54,594 bases of DNA from Brumimicrobium sp035497735 (GCA_035497735.1 DATJCX010000064.1:1-54594); one strand, 5' to 3'. Positions 14,450-23,599 are shown, counted from the first letter of the stretch. Program-made: numbers and translations. The notes: generated from the letters alone by a model not told the origin.

Positions 14450-15958
14450 CTAAACTTCTAGCGCTAATATCTCCTCTACCACATTTCTATCGTTGGATAG
14501 TCTTGGAACTTTATGTTGGCCGCCTAATTTCCCCTTATTTTTCAACCATTTCTCAAAAGTTCCTACTTCAAGACGAGTTATATCAGGAAAGGCTAAAGCG
14601 ATATCTGCTGTTCTTTTGGCATCGTAATCAGAATTCAAAAGTCTTAATTGCTGATCAAGTATTGCAGAGAAATTGTCCATGTCATGCGGCTCTTTCGAGA
14701 ACTCAATCAACCACTGATGTCCACCTGGCTTTCCAGCCTCCATAAAAATTGGGCAAACAGTATAGTCCTTTATCATAGAATTAGTTTCCACACAAGCAGC
14801 ACCAATTGCTTTATCTGTGTTCCCCACCATTAATTCTTCTCCAAAAACATTGATAAAATGCTTTGTTCTTCCCGTTACCATAAATCGGAAAGGATATTTT
14901 TCTGTAAATTGAATGGTATCTCCTACGATATATCGCCATAGACCACCATTGGTACTAATGACAACTGCGTAATTTACACCCAATTCAACATCTTTTAACG
15001 TTACAGAATGTTGAGAATTTGTTCCGTCAAATTCAGCCATTGGAATAAATTCATAAAAAATCCCATAATCCAGCATTAACAATAAGTCTCCGCCGGTAGT
15101 ATCTTGAATACCAAAGAAACCTTCAGAAGCATTATATGACTCGATATAGTGCATATCATCATGCGGAATTAATTCTCTAAATTCACGTTCATAAGGTGTA
15201 AAACTTACGCCTCCATGCATCAATAACTCCAAATTAGGCCAAACTTCACGAATATCTTTTTTTCCAGTTTTTTCAAGAATACGATTTAATAAAACCAAAG
15301 TCCAACTTGGCACTCCCGATATACTAGTAACATCTTCATACATCGTTTCATCCGCCAATCGCTCAATTTTCTCTTCCCACTTACTCAATAAAGCCGTTTC
15401 TTTAGAAGGAATTCTTTTAATTTCCACCCACCAAGGCAAGTTTTTTAGAATGATGGAAGATAAATCTCCGGTATAACTATCTGGACGCAAAACATGTTGC
15501 TCTGCCGATCCTCCGATAACTAAATGCTTACCGCTATATATTTTTGATTGTGGATTGTTTGTATAATACAGTGCTAATAAATCTTTACCGCCTTTATAAT
15601 GACAATCTTCTAATGAATCTTTTGTAACTGGAATAAACTTACTTCTATCTGAAGTGGTACCTGAAGATTTGGCAAACCATTTGGTCTCTTCTGGCCATAA
15701 TATATCTTCTTCTCCATTAATTGCTCGAGCAATCCAACTTTTAAGACTTTCGTAATCGTTAAAGGGAACCTTTTCAGTGAAGTCTGAGTAGTTTTTAATA
15801 TCCTTAAATTGATGATTTCTACCGTATTCACAGGTTCTACCCTCTCGTATTAGGGTTTCAAATATTTCACTTTGCACCTCTAATGGGTGCATTCTGAAGA
15901 GTTCAATTTGGTGAATTCTTTTCTTAATTATCCAACCGAAAATAGCGTTTAAAGGCAT
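14450..15958 (-). CDS. GH3 family acyl-acid-amido synthetase-like protein
   Basis: At 502 residues this belongs to the GH3 (auxin-responsive promoter) family of the adenylate-forming superfamily. These enzymes activate a carboxylic acid with ATP to an acyl-AMP and join it to an amine. The ATP-binding loop is FAKSSGTTSDRSKFIPVT (about residues 89-106). Other family marks are the SYNASEGFFGIQD block (about 278-290) and the YAVVISTNGGLWRYIVGDTI region (about 329-348), followed by a C-terminal cap domain. GH3 proteins are common in Bacteroidota, where the substrate is unknown. The start codon lies in a 150-bp gap after the der terminator region, so it seems to head its own short unit. Confidence 0.9.
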   Translation of the reverse strand: MPLNAIFGWIIKKRIHQIELFRMHPLEVQSEIFETLIREGRTCEYGRNHQFKDIKNYSDFTEKVPFNDYESLKSWIARAINGEEDILWPEETKWFAKSSGTTSDRSKFIPVTKDSLEDCHYKGGKDLLALYYTNNPQSKIYSGKHLVIGGSAEQHVLRPDSYTGDLSSIILKNLPWWVEIKRIPSKETALLSKWEEKIERLADETMYEDVTSISGVPSWTLVLLNRILEKTGKKDIREVWPNLELLMHGGVSFTPYEREFRELIPHDDMHYIESYNASEGFFGIQDTTGGDLLLMLDYGIFYEFIPMAEFDGTNSQHSVTLKDVELGVNYAVVISTNGGLWRYIVGDTIQFTEKYPFRFMVTGRTKHFINVFGEELMVGNTDKAIGAACVETNSMIKDYTVCPIFMEAGKPGGHQWLIEFSKEPHDMDNFSAILDQQLRLLNSDYDAKRTADIALAFPDITRLEVGTFEKWLKNKGKLGGQHKVPRLSNDRNVVEEILALEV

Positions 15959-16071
15959 GAATACATGTTTTTCTCCGATGAAGATAATAAAATATTAAAT
16001 TAAATTCCAAAAAAAGCAACCTTTAATTTAAATCGTGCGTCTATTGATTGGGTTTAATTATGGTTTATTGG

Positions 16072-16106
16072 AAATGGTTAAGCAGTTACTAACTTCTTAA
16101 CCATTT
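16072..16106 (-). terminator. Hairpin just after der
   Basis: AAATGGTTAAG and CTTAACCATTT make an 11-bp stem directly after the der stop codon. The longer T-run is on the plus strand, so its efficiency for der is uncertain. Confidence 0.5.
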
Positions 16107-16108
16107 TT

Positions 16109-17416
16109 TTATGTATTCTTTCTAATAAATATTCTAATAGGAACCCCTTCGAAATCAAAATGTAATCGAATCTTGTTCTCTAGATATCTTTTATAACTGT
16201 CCCCAACATACTGTGGTAAATTACAATGGAAAGCAAAGCAAGGCGCGTGCGTCGGCAATTGTCTTACGTGCTTAATTTTAATCCATTTCCCTTTAACAGC
16301 TGGTGGTTGGAAGTTTTCAATTTCTTGCAACATTATTTCGTTAAGGATATTCGTTTTGATCTTCTTAACTCTATTCTCATACACCTTCATTGCAGCCTCT
16401 AAAGCCTTGTGAATTCTTTGCTTGGTAATAGTAGAAGTAAAAATAATTGGAACGTCGTTAAACGGCGCTAATTGTGCGCGAATTTTATCTTCATAGTCTT
16501 TAGCCGTATGTGTTTCCTTATCAATTAAATCCCACTTATTCACCAATACAACCACTCCTTTGTGGTTCTTCTCAATCATATAGAACACGTTCAAGTCTTG
16601 CTTTTGAATACCTTCGGTTGCATCAATCATAAAGATACAAACGTCTGAACTTTCAATTGCTCTAACAGAACGTAAAACAGAATAATACTCGATATCTTCA
16701 GTCACTCTAGCACGTTTTCTAATACCAGCAGTATCTACTAGTAAGAAATCGAATCCAAAAGCATTGTAACGCGTATGAATAGAATCTCTTGTCGTCCCTG
16801 ATATCGGTGTTACAATATTTCTTTCCTCACCGATTAAAGCATTTACTAAAGAAGATTTTCCAACGTTTGGTTTTCCTACAATAGTAAATCTAGGAAGTTC
16901 AGAATCAGACTCAACTGTTTTGGTTTTAAATTCCTTAACGATATCATCTAATAATTCACCCGTCCCTGAACCACTAGCTGCAGCGATATCGTAAACATCA
17001 CCAACACCCAACCCCCAAAACTCCGATGACATACCAACTCTTAAAGCACTATCTACTTTGTTAGCTACAACAAAAACTTTCTTCTTAGTAGCACGTAATA
17101 ATTTTGCAACTTTATCATCTAAATCAGTGATACCTGTGGTTACATCAACAACGAAAATAATAACACTTGCTTCATCAATTGCTATTTCAACCTGTTTTCT
17201 GATTTCTTCTTCAAATATATCATCGGAACCTTTTACGTAACCTCCAGTGTCAATTACAGAGTATTCGTAATCCAACCACTCACCTTTACCATAAATTCTA
17301 TCACGAGTAACTCCACTCATTTCTTCAACAATTGCATTCCTTGATTCCGTCAAACGATTAAACAAAGTTGATTTTCCAACATTCGGTCTCCCTACTATCG
17401 CTACTATATTACTCAT
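16109..17416 (-). CDS. der: Ribosome biogenesis GTPase Der (EngA)
   Basis: Der is a double GTPase needed for 50S subunit maturation. This 435-residue protein has two G domains: the first with GRPNVGKST (8-16), DTGGY and NKVD, the second with GKPNVGKSS (about 180-188), DTAGIRKR and NKWDLID. A C-terminal KH-like domain follows (from about 350) with KIKHVRQLPTHAPCFAFHCN. The length and order are typical. The start ATG is 2 bp from the era stop, so era-der form an operon of two ribosome-assembly GTPases, driven from the promoter upstream of era. Confidence 0.97.
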   Translation of the reverse strand: MSNIVAIVGRPNVGKSTLFNRLTESRNAIVEEMSGVTRDRIYGKGEWLDYEYSVIDTGGYVKGSDDIFEEEIRKQVEIAIDEASVIIFVVDVTTGITDLDDKVAKLLRATKKKVFVVANKVDSALRVGMSSEFWGLGVGDVYDIAAASGSGTGELLDDIVKEFKTKTVESDSELPRFTIVGKPNVGKSSLVNALIGEERNIVTPISGTTRDSIHTRYNAFGFDFLLVDTAGIRKRARVTEDIEYYSVLRSVRAIESSDVCIFMIDATEGIQKQDLNVFYMIEKNHKGVVVLVNKWDLIDKETHTAKDYEDKIRAQLAPFNDVPIIFTSTITKQRIHKALEAAMKVYENRVKKIKTNILNEIMLQEIENFQPPAVKGKWIKIKHVRQLPTHAPCFAFHCNLPQYVGDSYKRYLENKIRLHFDFEGVPIRIFIRKNT

Positions 17417-17418
17417 GA

Positions 17419-18294
17419 TTAGTATCCGTATTTTTTTAATTTCTTTTCATTGTTCCTCCAGTCCGTGTCAACTTTTACGAAAGTTTCAAGAAAAACTTGT
17501 TTCCCAACAAACTTTTCGATGTCTTTACGACTATCAATTCCAATATATTTCAATTGTCTCCCTTGCGCACCAATAATAATACCCTTTTGAGAATCTCTTT
17601 CTACAATAATATTGGCTCTAATTTTTATCAAATCATCACCTTCCAAATAATCTACTACTTCAACTTGACAAGCATAAGGCACTTCTTTCTTCAGATTCAT
17701 AAAAATCTTCTCACGAATAATTTCAGAGATAAAAAATCTCATCGATCTATCAGAAATATCTTCTTTGTCAAAATAAGCAGGAGATTCTGGCAAGTTTTCC
17801 AGAATTAATTCTAGAATTGCTTCCACATTAAACTTATGCAAAGCAGAAATAGGAAGTATAATCGCTTTTGGCAATTGTTCAGACCAATACTTAAGTCTTT
17901 CTGCGACTACTTCTTGATCTCTAAGGTCAATCTTATTAATCAAACAAATCAATGGCGTATCAAGCTCCTTAATCGTTTCTAAGGTTTCTTTATGATTCAT
18001 TGAGTCTTCAAAAACATCAGTAACAAATAAAAGAACATCAGCATCTGCCAAAGATTCTTTTACATAATTCATCATTGTCTCATGTAATTCATAAGCAGCG
18101 TTAACAACACCAGGAGTATCAGAAAAAACGATTTGATAATCATCATGATTTAAAATACCTCTAATTCGATGACGAGTAGTTTGAGCTTTCGAAGTAACAA
18201 TCGATAACTTCTCTCCCATTAACCTATTCATCAATGTTGATTTACCAACATTTGGACTCCCAACAATCGTAACAAAACCTGCTTTATGACTCAT
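17419..18294 (-). CDS. era: GTPase Era
   Basis: Era binds the 3' end of 16S rRNA during 30S assembly. From the preferred start it has 291 residues: GTPase motifs GSPNVGKST, SDTPGVV and INKID, then a C-terminal KH domain with the loop IIIGAQGRQLKYIG. I chose the ATG at 18294, giving MSHKAGFVTIVG, which fits the family N-terminus; an in-frame ATG at 18303 would add three residues. The -7 element at 18313-18320 lies so close that the transcript leader would be only about ten bases. der follows after 2 bp. Confidence 0.95.
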   Translation of the reverse strand: MSHKAGFVTIVGSPNVGKSTLMNRLMGEKLSIVTSKAQTTRHRIRGILNHDDYQIVFSDTPGVVNAAYELHETMMNYVKESLADADVLLFVTDVFEDSMNHKETLETIKELDTPLICLINKIDLRDQEVVAERLKYWSEQLPKAIILPISALHKFNVEAILELILENLPESPAYFDKEDISDRSMRFFISEIIREKIFMNLKKEVPYACQVEVVDYLEGDDLIKIRANIIVERDSQKGIIIGAQGRQLKYIGIDSRKDIEKFVGKQVFLETFVKVDTDWRNNEKKLKKYGY

Positions 18295-18312
18295 ACAATT
18301 CAATTAATGATG

Positions 18313-18320
18313 CAAAATTA
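18313..18320 (-). promoter_or_regulatory. era-der promoter -7 element
   Basis: The minus strand reads TAATTTTG, fitting TAnnTTTG. It ends 19 bp before the preferred era start, implying a very short leader. Confidence 0.5.
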
Positions 18321-18361
18321 AGTATAAGGATTAACATATAATAATCCCTACCATAAAAAAA

Positions 18362-18389
18362 GAGGCAGTAAGATATATCTTCTGCCTCT
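18362..18389 (-). terminator. Terminator of the ribosomal protein superoperon
   Basis: GAGGCAG and CTGCCTC flank an inner AAGATATATCTT palindrome. On the minus strand the stem is followed by seven or more Ts, about 25 bp after the rplQ stop. Confidence 0.88.
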
Positions 18390-18414
18390 CAATACATAAA
18401 ATTTAAAAAAGATA

Positions 18415-18918
18415 TTACTCTTCTTCGTCCGCTTTAGCATCATCAGCTTTCGCTTCTTCAGCTTTTGGCTCATCAGATTTAGGAGCAGTTGCTTTAGCAC
18501 CAGCACCTCCTCTTCTTGAACGACGAGTTTTCTTTTCTTTAACTTCTTTAACCATCAATTCGTTGAAGTCAACTAGTTCAATCATACACATTTCTGCGTT
18601 GTCTCCCAGTCTGTTTCCTAAACGAATGATACGTAGATATCCTCCTGGTCTATCTGCAATTTTAGGTGCAATTTCTCTGTATAATTCAGTAATTGCATCT
18701 TTGTCTTGCAAGTAACTAAAGATCACACGACGAGAGTGCGTAGAATCCACTTTTGACTTTGTCAATAATGGCTCTAGATAAACTCTAAGCGCTTTAGCTT
18801 TTGCAACGGTTGTTGTAATTCTTTTATGTTCAATAAGTGAACAAGCCATGTTAGAAAGCATCGCTTTTCTGTGAGAGGCTGTTCTTCCTAAACTGTTTAT
18901 TTTTTTACCGTGTCTCAT
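18415..18918 (-). CDS. rplQ: 50S ribosomal protein L17
   Basis: L17 lies near the peptide exit tunnel. The core (about residues 1-118) begins MRHGKKINSLGRTASHRKAM and includes LRIIRLGNRLGDNAEMC. A C-terminal tail of about 45 residues follows: first basic (KKTRRSRRGG), then acidic and Ala-rich (EAKADDAKADEEE). This extends the 167-residue protein beyond the roughly 120-130 residues of many bacteria; such tails are frequent in Bacteroidota L17. Last gene of the operon, before a strong terminator. Confidence 0.97.
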   Translation of the reverse strand: MRHGKKINSLGRTASHRKAMLSNMACSLIEHKRITTTVAKAKALRVYLEPLLTKSKVDSTHSRRVIFSYLQDKDAITELYREIAPKIADRPGGYLRIIRLGNRLGDNAEMCMIELVDFNELMVKEVKEKKTRRSRRGGAGAKATAPKSDEPKAEEAKADDAKADEEE

Positions 18919-18937
18919 TTTAAAATCTTATTTAGTT

Positions 18938-19930
18938 TTACTCTTTGTCTAATTTATATTTGTCAGTATTCATACCAAATGACAATCCTTTAGACTCAAC
19001 AAGATCTTCCAATTCTGAAAGAGATTTCTTACCAAAGTTTCTGAACTTTAATAAGTCGTTCTTGTTGAAAACTACTAGATCACCTAAAGTATCTACGTCA
19101 GCTGCTTTTAAACAATTCAATGCACGAACTGATAAATCTAAGTCAATCAACTTAGTCTTTAACAATTGACGCATGTGTAAAGAAGTTTCATCAAACTCTT
19201 CAATTTCAGACTTCATTTCACTTTCTAGAGTAATTCTCTCATCTGAGAATAACATAAAGTGGTGAATTAAAATCTTTGCAGCTTCTTGCAATGCATCTTT
19301 AGGGTGAATTGAACCATCTGAAGTGATGTCAAAAATCAACTTTTCATAGTCAGTTTTTTGTTCAACACGATAGTTTTCGACAGTATATTTAACGTTCTTA
19401 ATTGGAGTAAAGATAGAGTCAATAAATATAGTTCCGAATGCTGCGTTAGAAGTTTTATTTTCTTCAGCAGGAACATATCCACGTCCTTTGATCACCTTCA
19501 ATTCAATATCCAATTTCACTGACTTATCCATGTGACAAATCACTAAGTCTGGATTTAATACTTGAAATGAAGAAGTAAATTTCCCGATATCCCCAGCAGT
19601 AAACGTTTCTTGACCACCTACAGAAATAATTACTGTTTCTTCGTTTTGATCTTCAATTTGTTGTTTGAAACGAACTTGTTTGAAATTCAAAACCATTTCA
19701 GTAACGTCTTCAATAACACCTTTGATTGTAGAAAATTCATGATCTACACCTTCAATTCTAATTGATGAAATTGCGAACCCCTCTAATGAAGAAAGTAAAA
19801 TACGTCTCAAAGCGTTTCCTACTGTAATACCATAACCTGGCTCAAGTGGTCGGAACTCAAATTGTCCCTGATGATCACTTGATTCGATCATGATTACTTT
19901 GTCAGGCTTTTGAAAGTCTAAAATAGCCAT
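18938..19930 (-). CDS. rpoA: DNA-directed RNA polymerase subunit alpha
   Basis: The alpha subunit dimerises to start RNA polymerase assembly and its C-terminal domain contacts DNA and activators. The 330 residues show the N-terminal domain (about 1-230) with EPGYGITVGNALRRILLSSL, a linker, and the C-terminal HhH domain (about 255-320) with LSVRALNCLKAADVDTLGDL and FGKKSLSELEDLVESKGL. The gene lies between rpsD and rplQ, the common alpha-operon order, with gaps of 12 and 19 bp. Confidence 0.98.
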   Translation of the reverse strand: MAILDFQKPDKVIMIESSDHQGQFEFRPLEPGYGITVGNALRRILLSSLEGFAISSIRIEGVDHEFSTIKGVIEDVTEMVLNFKQVRFKQQIEDQNEETVIISVGGQETFTAGDIGKFTSSFQVLNPDLVICHMDKSVKLDIELKVIKGRGYVPAEENKTSNAAFGTIFIDSIFTPIKNVKYTVENYRVEQKTDYEKLIFDITSDGSIHPKDALQEAAKILIHHFMLFSDERITLESEMKSEIEEFDETSLHMRQLLKTKLIDLDLSVRALNCLKAADVDTLGDLVVFNKNDLLKFRNFGKKSLSELEDLVESKGLSFGMNTDKYKLDKE

Positions 19931-19942
19931 AATATTTAATTT

Positions 19943-20548
19943 TTATTTAGAGTACAATTCAACAATTAGCTGCGTGTTAATATTTTCTGGAATCATATCA
20001 CGAGTTGGCATATTCATAAATGTACCACCTAATGCATTTGAATCCCAGTTTAACCAATCAAATGAATTTGATTTTGCAGCAATTGAGTTTGTAATCATTT
20101 CTAATGATTTTGATTTTTCACGTACACCAACAACATCTCCTGCTTTTAGTGTATATGATGGAATGTTTACAACATTCCCATTTACAGTTATGTGCTTGTG
20201 TGTTACATACTGGCGAGCGGCACTACGAGTAGGAGCAATTCCCAAACGATAAACTGTATTGTCTAAACGAGATTCACAAAGGATAAGTAAATTCTCCCCT
20301 GTAATCCCTTTCATAGCTGAAGCTTTCTTGAATATATTAAAGAACTGACGTTCTAAAATACCATACGTATATTTAGCTTTTTGCTTTTCTAGCAACTGAA
20401 TAGAATATTCAGATTGTTTTCCTCTTCTTTTGTTCGGTCCATGTTGTCCTGGTCCGTAATTTCTTTTTTCCAGCGCTTTGTCTGGGCCAAAAATCGGTTC
20501 TCTAAAACGACGCGCGATTCTTGATTTTGGTCCTGTATATCTTGCCAT
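19943..20548 (-). CDS. rpsD: 30S ribosomal protein S4
   Basis: S4 is a primary 16S rRNA binder that starts 30S assembly. The 201 residues include MARYTGPKSRIARRFREPIF, the GPGQHGPNKRRGKQSEYSIQ block and the S4 RNA-binding domain RLDNTVYRLGIAPTRSAARQ followed by HKHITVNGNVVNIPSY. There are no zinc-binding Cys at the N-terminus, so it is the zinc-independent form. An 84-nt structured gap precedes it, unlike the short spacings of the rest of the operon; S4 is an autoregulator in other phyla, so feedback at that spot is plausible. Confidence 0.97.
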   Translation of the reverse strand: MARYTGPKSRIARRFREPIFGPDKALEKRNYGPGQHGPNKRRGKQSEYSIQLLEKQKAKYTYGILERQFFNIFKKASAMKGITGENLLILCESRLDNTVYRLGIAPTRSAARQYVTHKHITVNGNVVNIPSYTLKAGDVVGVREKSKSLEMITNSIAAKSNSFDWLNWDSNALGGTFMNMPTRDMIPENINTQLIVELYSK

Positions 20549-20560
20549 TTTTAAATTAAA

Positions 20561-20610
20561 TTGAGGAGCTGAGAATTAAGGCATTGTCCTTCGTCAGCAA
20601 TACTCCTCGG
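20561..20610 (-). promoter_or_regulatory. Structured leader before rpsD (possible S4 autoregulatory element)
   Basis: On the minus strand, GAGGAG (complement of 20603-20608) pairs with CTCCTC (complement of 20563-20568). Inside them ATTG can pair with CAAT around the loop CTGACGAAGGA. It fills most of the 84-nt gap between rpsK and rpsD, by far the longest gap in the superoperon. S4 represses its own operon in E. coli and rpsD in Bacillus, and S4 leader candidates in Bacteroidota have been reported as far as I recall. The role here is inferred. Confidence 0.5.
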
Positions 20611-20632
20611 TTAAAAAATTATTTTAATTAGA

Positions 20633-21019
20633 TTAAACTCTTCTTCGTTTTGGAGGACGACATCCGTTATGTGGTAATGGCGTAACATCTACTATCTCCA
20701 TTACTTCAATTCCAGAATTGTGAATAGCACGAATCGCTGATTCTTTACCATTTCCAGGTCCTTTTACGAATACTCTAACCTTACGTAATCCGAAGTCATG
20801 GGCTTCCTTAGAGCAATCTTCCGCAGCAACTTGCGCAGCATATGGAGTATTTTTCTTTGATCCTCTAAAACCCTTTTTTCCTGCTGATGACCAAGAAATA
20901 ACTTGACCTTTAGCATTCGTTAAAGAAATGATTACGTTGTTAAAACTCGTTTGGATATGAGCTTCACCAACAGCATCAACTTTAACTACTTTCTTCTTCT
21001 TTTGACTAGTTTTTGCCAT
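20633..21019 (-). CDS. rpsK: 30S ribosomal protein S11
   Basis: S11 sits on the 30S platform near the mRNA exit. The 128-residue protein contains EAHIQTSFNNVIISLTNAKG, the SWSSAGKKGFRGSKKNTPYA block and the C-terminal PLPHNGCRPPKRRRV, all strongly conserved. It is 11 bp downstream of rpsM. Confidence 0.98.
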   Translation of the reverse strand: MAKTSQKKKKVVKVDAVGEAHIQTSFNNVIISLTNAKGQVISWSSAGKKGFRGSKKNTPYAAQVAAEDCSKEAHDFGLRKVRVFVKGPGNGKESAIRAIHNSGIEVMEIVDVTPLPHNGCRPPKRRRV

Positions 21020-21030
21020 ATTAATAACTA

Positions 21031-21405
21031 TTATTTAGTTGCTTTTTTCTTGTTAGCAACAGTTTTTCTTCTACCTTTTCTTGTTCTTGAGTTGTTCTTA
21101 GTTCTCTGTCCACGTAATGGTAAACCAATTCTGTGACGTACACCTCTGTAACATCCGATATCCATTAAACGCTTGATGTCAAGCTGAATCTCAGAACGCA
21201 ATGCTCCTTCAACTTTAATCTCGTTAATACTGTTACGGATTAATGCGATTTGATCATCTGTCCAATCTGAAACTTTGATGTTCTCATCGATTCCGTTTGC
21301 CTTAAGAACTGTTTTAGCTCTACTGCGACCGATTCCAAAAATGTAAGTTAATCCAATAACTCCTCTTTTGTTTTTAGGTAAATCTATTCCTGCTATTCTC
21401 GCCAT
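21031..21405 (-). CDS. rpsM: 30S ribosomal protein S13
   Basis: S13 forms intersubunit bridges with the 50S and contacts P-site tRNA. The 124 residues begin MARIAGIDLPKNKRGVIGLT, include IFGIGRSRAKTVL, and end with the conserved basic region GVRHRIGLPLRGQRTKNNSR. It follows rpmJ by 14 bp, the usual start of the alpha operon, but with no separate promoter visible here. Confidence 0.98.
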   Translation of the reverse strand: MARIAGIDLPKNKRGVIGLTYIFGIGRSRAKTVLKANGIDENIKVSDWTDDQIALIRNSINEIKVEGALRSEIQLDIKRLMDIGCYRGVRHRIGLPLRGQRTKNNSRTRKGRRKTVANKKKATK

Positions 21406-21419
21406 AATTTTACAATTTC

Positions 21420-21536
21420 TTACCCTTGTCTTTGTTTAAGTTTTGGGTTCTTTTTGTTTATAACGTAAACTCTTCCTTTTCGTTTAACGATAACGCAATC
21501 TTCTGTGCGCTTTTTTACTGAAGCTCTTACTTTCAT
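21420..21536 (-). CDS. rpmJ: 50S ribosomal protein L36
   Basis: This very short gene encodes 38 residues, beginning MKVRASVKKRTEDCVIVKRK and ending NPKLKQRQG. It keeps only one Cys (Cys14), so it is the zinc-free form of L36 (the usual form has a CCHC zinc site). It lies between infA and rpsM, the standard position, and the sequence matches the L36 family along its full length. Confidence 0.95.
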   Translation of the reverse strand: MKVRASVKKRTEDCVIVKRKGRVYVINKKNPKLKQRQG

Positions 21537-21570
21537 TTTACTTTAATTTTAACACGTTTAATATTGAACG

Positions 21571-21789
21571 TTATTTATATCTAAAAGTTATTCTCCCTTT
21601 TGTTAAATCATAAGGAGACATTTCTACTTTGACACGATCTCCAGGAAGAATCTTAATATAATACATTCTCATCTTTCCAGAAATGTGCGCGGTTATTACG
21701 TGACCATTCTCTAATTCAACTCTAAACATTGCATTAGATAAAGCTTCAATAATTGTTCCGTCTTGTTCTATCGATTTTTGTTTTGCCAT
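21571..21789 (-). CDS. infA: Translation initiation factor IF-1
   Basis: IF-1 blocks the A site during initiation. The 72 residues form one S1/OB-fold domain: EQDGTIIEALSNAMFRVELE, NGHVITAHISGKMRMYYIKI and LPGDRVKVEMSPYDLTKGRI, ending TFRYK. The length is standard. It directly follows secY; adk and map, often found between secY and infA in other bacteria, are absent. Confidence 0.98.
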   Translation of the reverse strand: MAKQKSIEQDGTIIEALSNAMFRVELENGHVITAHISGKMRMYYIKILPGDRVKVEMSPYDLTKGRITFRYK

Positions 21790-21803
21790 TATTAAATACT
21801 TAA

Positions 21804-23105
21804 TTACATTCCTGACATCTCACCTTGTGTTCGACGTCCTCTGATTTTCGTTCCCTCCATCAAACCATCATAGTGACGATTCAACAAATAAGATTCGATT
21901 TGCTGTAAAGTATCTAAAACAACTCCTACCATAATCAACAGAGAAGTACCTCCAAAGAACATTGCAAAACTATCTCCAACTCCAAACTTAACAACGATTG
22001 CTGGTATAATAGCAATCAAGGCTAGGAAGATGGATCCAGGCAATGTAATTTTTGATACCAAATCATCAATATAATCGGCAGTTTCTGTACCAGGACGAAT
22101 TCCAGGTATAAACCCACCGTTACGTTTCATATCATCAGCCATTTTCTTTGGATTAATCATAATCGCCGTATAGAAATACGTAAAGATAATAATTAATAAA
22201 AACAAGACTAAGTTGTACCAAAATCCGAAAATACCAAATTGCTTTTGTATTAACATCACAGGCACAGTCATAATAGCTTGTGCAAAGATAATCGGCATAA
22301 CTCCAGAAGCGTTAACCTTTAATGGAATATAAGAACGAGCTCCTTGAGCCCCTACTTCATTTCTTCCGCCAACAACTCGTTTGGCGTAATTCATAGGGAT
22401 TTTTCTTACTCCTTGTACGATTAACACTGTAGCCATCACAATCAACATGAAAATGAATACTTCTACAATAACAATCAACATAGAGTTTTGAACTGTCTCT
22501 GCAACGAATGAAGATGGTAATCGAGCAATAATACCCACTGTAATTAACAATGAGATACCGTTACCTACACCACGATCTGTAATTCGCTCTCCAATCCAAA
22601 CAGCAAACATTGTTCCTGCAATAAGAACCATGATTGACTGAACCCACCATAAAGGAGAATTCATGAACTCTGTTGGGATAGCGTTTTTCTGTGCTACATA
22701 TAAAGAAAGATATCCTGGCGCTTGAACCGCACTAATTATAATCGTAAGAATACGCGTATAATTATTGATACGTTTTTGTCCGCTTTCACCCTCTTGTTGC
22801 ATTTTCTGTACAGCTGGTACAGCCATTCCCATTAACTGCATGATAATCGATGCAGAAATGTAAGGCATGATACCGAGTGCTAAGAATGACGCGTTCGTGA
22901 AACCACCCCCTGATAGAAGACCTAAAAGACCTTCAATGGTTCCTGCTTCACCACCGTCTGCAGATAGTTTAGAACTATCTACTCCTGGCAATACAATAAA
23001 TGACCCAATTCGGAAAACAAGAATTAGGGAAAAGGTTATTATTAACCTCTTCCTTAGTTCTTCAACGCTCCAAATATTCTTTATATTTTCAATAAATTTT
23101 TTCAT
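21804..23105 (-). CDS. secY: Protein translocase subunit SecY
   Basis: SecY is the channel of the Sec translocase in the inner membrane. From ATG 23105 (MKKFIENIKNIWSVEELRKR) it has 433 residues with ten predicted helices. It carries the family signatures GIMPYISASIIMQLMGMAVP and GVGNGISLLITVGI, the cytoplasmic loop near IPMNYAKRVVG and the late NGGFIPGIRPG block. An upstream in-frame ATG at 23147 would add 14 residues of poor fit and overlap the end of rplO, so I reject it. It lies between rplO and infA as in most spc operons. Confidence 0.97.
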   Translation of the reverse strand: MKKFIENIKNIWSVEELRKRLIITFSLILVFRIGSFIVLPGVDSSKLSADGGEAGTIEGLLGLLSGGGFTNASFLALGIMPYISASIIMQLMGMAVPAVQKMQQEGESGQKRINNYTRILTIIISAVQAPGYLSLYVAQKNAIPTEFMNSPLWWVQSIMVLIAGTMFAVWIGERITDRGVGNGISLLITVGIIARLPSSFVAETVQNSMLIVIVEVFIFMLIVMATVLIVQGVRKIPMNYAKRVVGGRNEVGAQGARSYIPLKVNASGVMPIIFAQAIMTVPVMLIQKQFGIFGFWYNLVLFLLIIIFTYFYTAIMINPKKMADDMKRNGGFIPGIRPGTETADYIDDLVSKITLPGSIFLALIAIIPAIVVKFGVGDSFAMFFGGTSLLIMVGVVLDTLQQIESYLLNRHYDGLMEGTKIRGRRTQGEMSGM

Positions 23106-23131
23106 CTGGTTAAATAAGTTTGCAAATATAA

Positions 23132-23578
23132 TTAGATTTCTGAACAATTCCCACCTTTCGCCTCAATTTCTGCTTTTGCAGTTGCGGAAAATTTGTGGGC
23201 AGAAACACTAATCTTAGATTTTAGCTCACCTCTACCAAGTATTTTTACTAATTCTCTGTTTCCTAAAAGTCCGTTTTCACGTAAAACTTGCGGATTAATT
23301 TCCGTAAGATTCTTACGATCTACTAAATCTTGAATCACATCAATATTAACAGCTTTGTATTCAATTCTGTTAATATTCGTAAATCCGTATTTAGGAACAC
23401 GTCTTTGAAGTGGCATCTGACCTCCTTCAAATCCGATTTTCTTACTATAACCAGATCTTGATTGAGCCCCTTTATGTCCACGAGTCGAAGTTCCTCCGTA
23501 TCCCGAACCTTCACCACGTCCAATTCTTCTTTGGCCGTGTGTTGCTCCTTTAGCTGGTGTTAAACTATTTAAATTCAT
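23132..23578 (-). CDS. rplO: 50S ribosomal protein L15
   Basis: L15 is a late-binding 23S rRNA protein. From the preferred ATG at 23578 it has 148 residues: MNLNSLTPAKGATHGQRRIG, then the glycine-rich GRGEGSGYGGTSTRGHKGAQ block and the globular C-terminal domain with LGRGELKSKISVSAHKFSAT. An upstream ATG at 23587 would add three residues. The 26-bp gap to secY is free of other genes. Confidence 0.96.
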   Translation of the reverse strand: MNLNSLTPAKGATHGQRRIGRGEGSGYGGTSTRGHKGAQSRSGYSKKIGFEGGQMPLQRRVPKYGFTNINRIEYKAVNIDVIQDLVDRKNLTEINPQVLRENGLLGNRELVKILGRGELKSKISVSAHKFSATAKAEIEAKGGNCSEI

Positions 23579-23599
23579 TATTTTCAATTTTAAAGTTTT

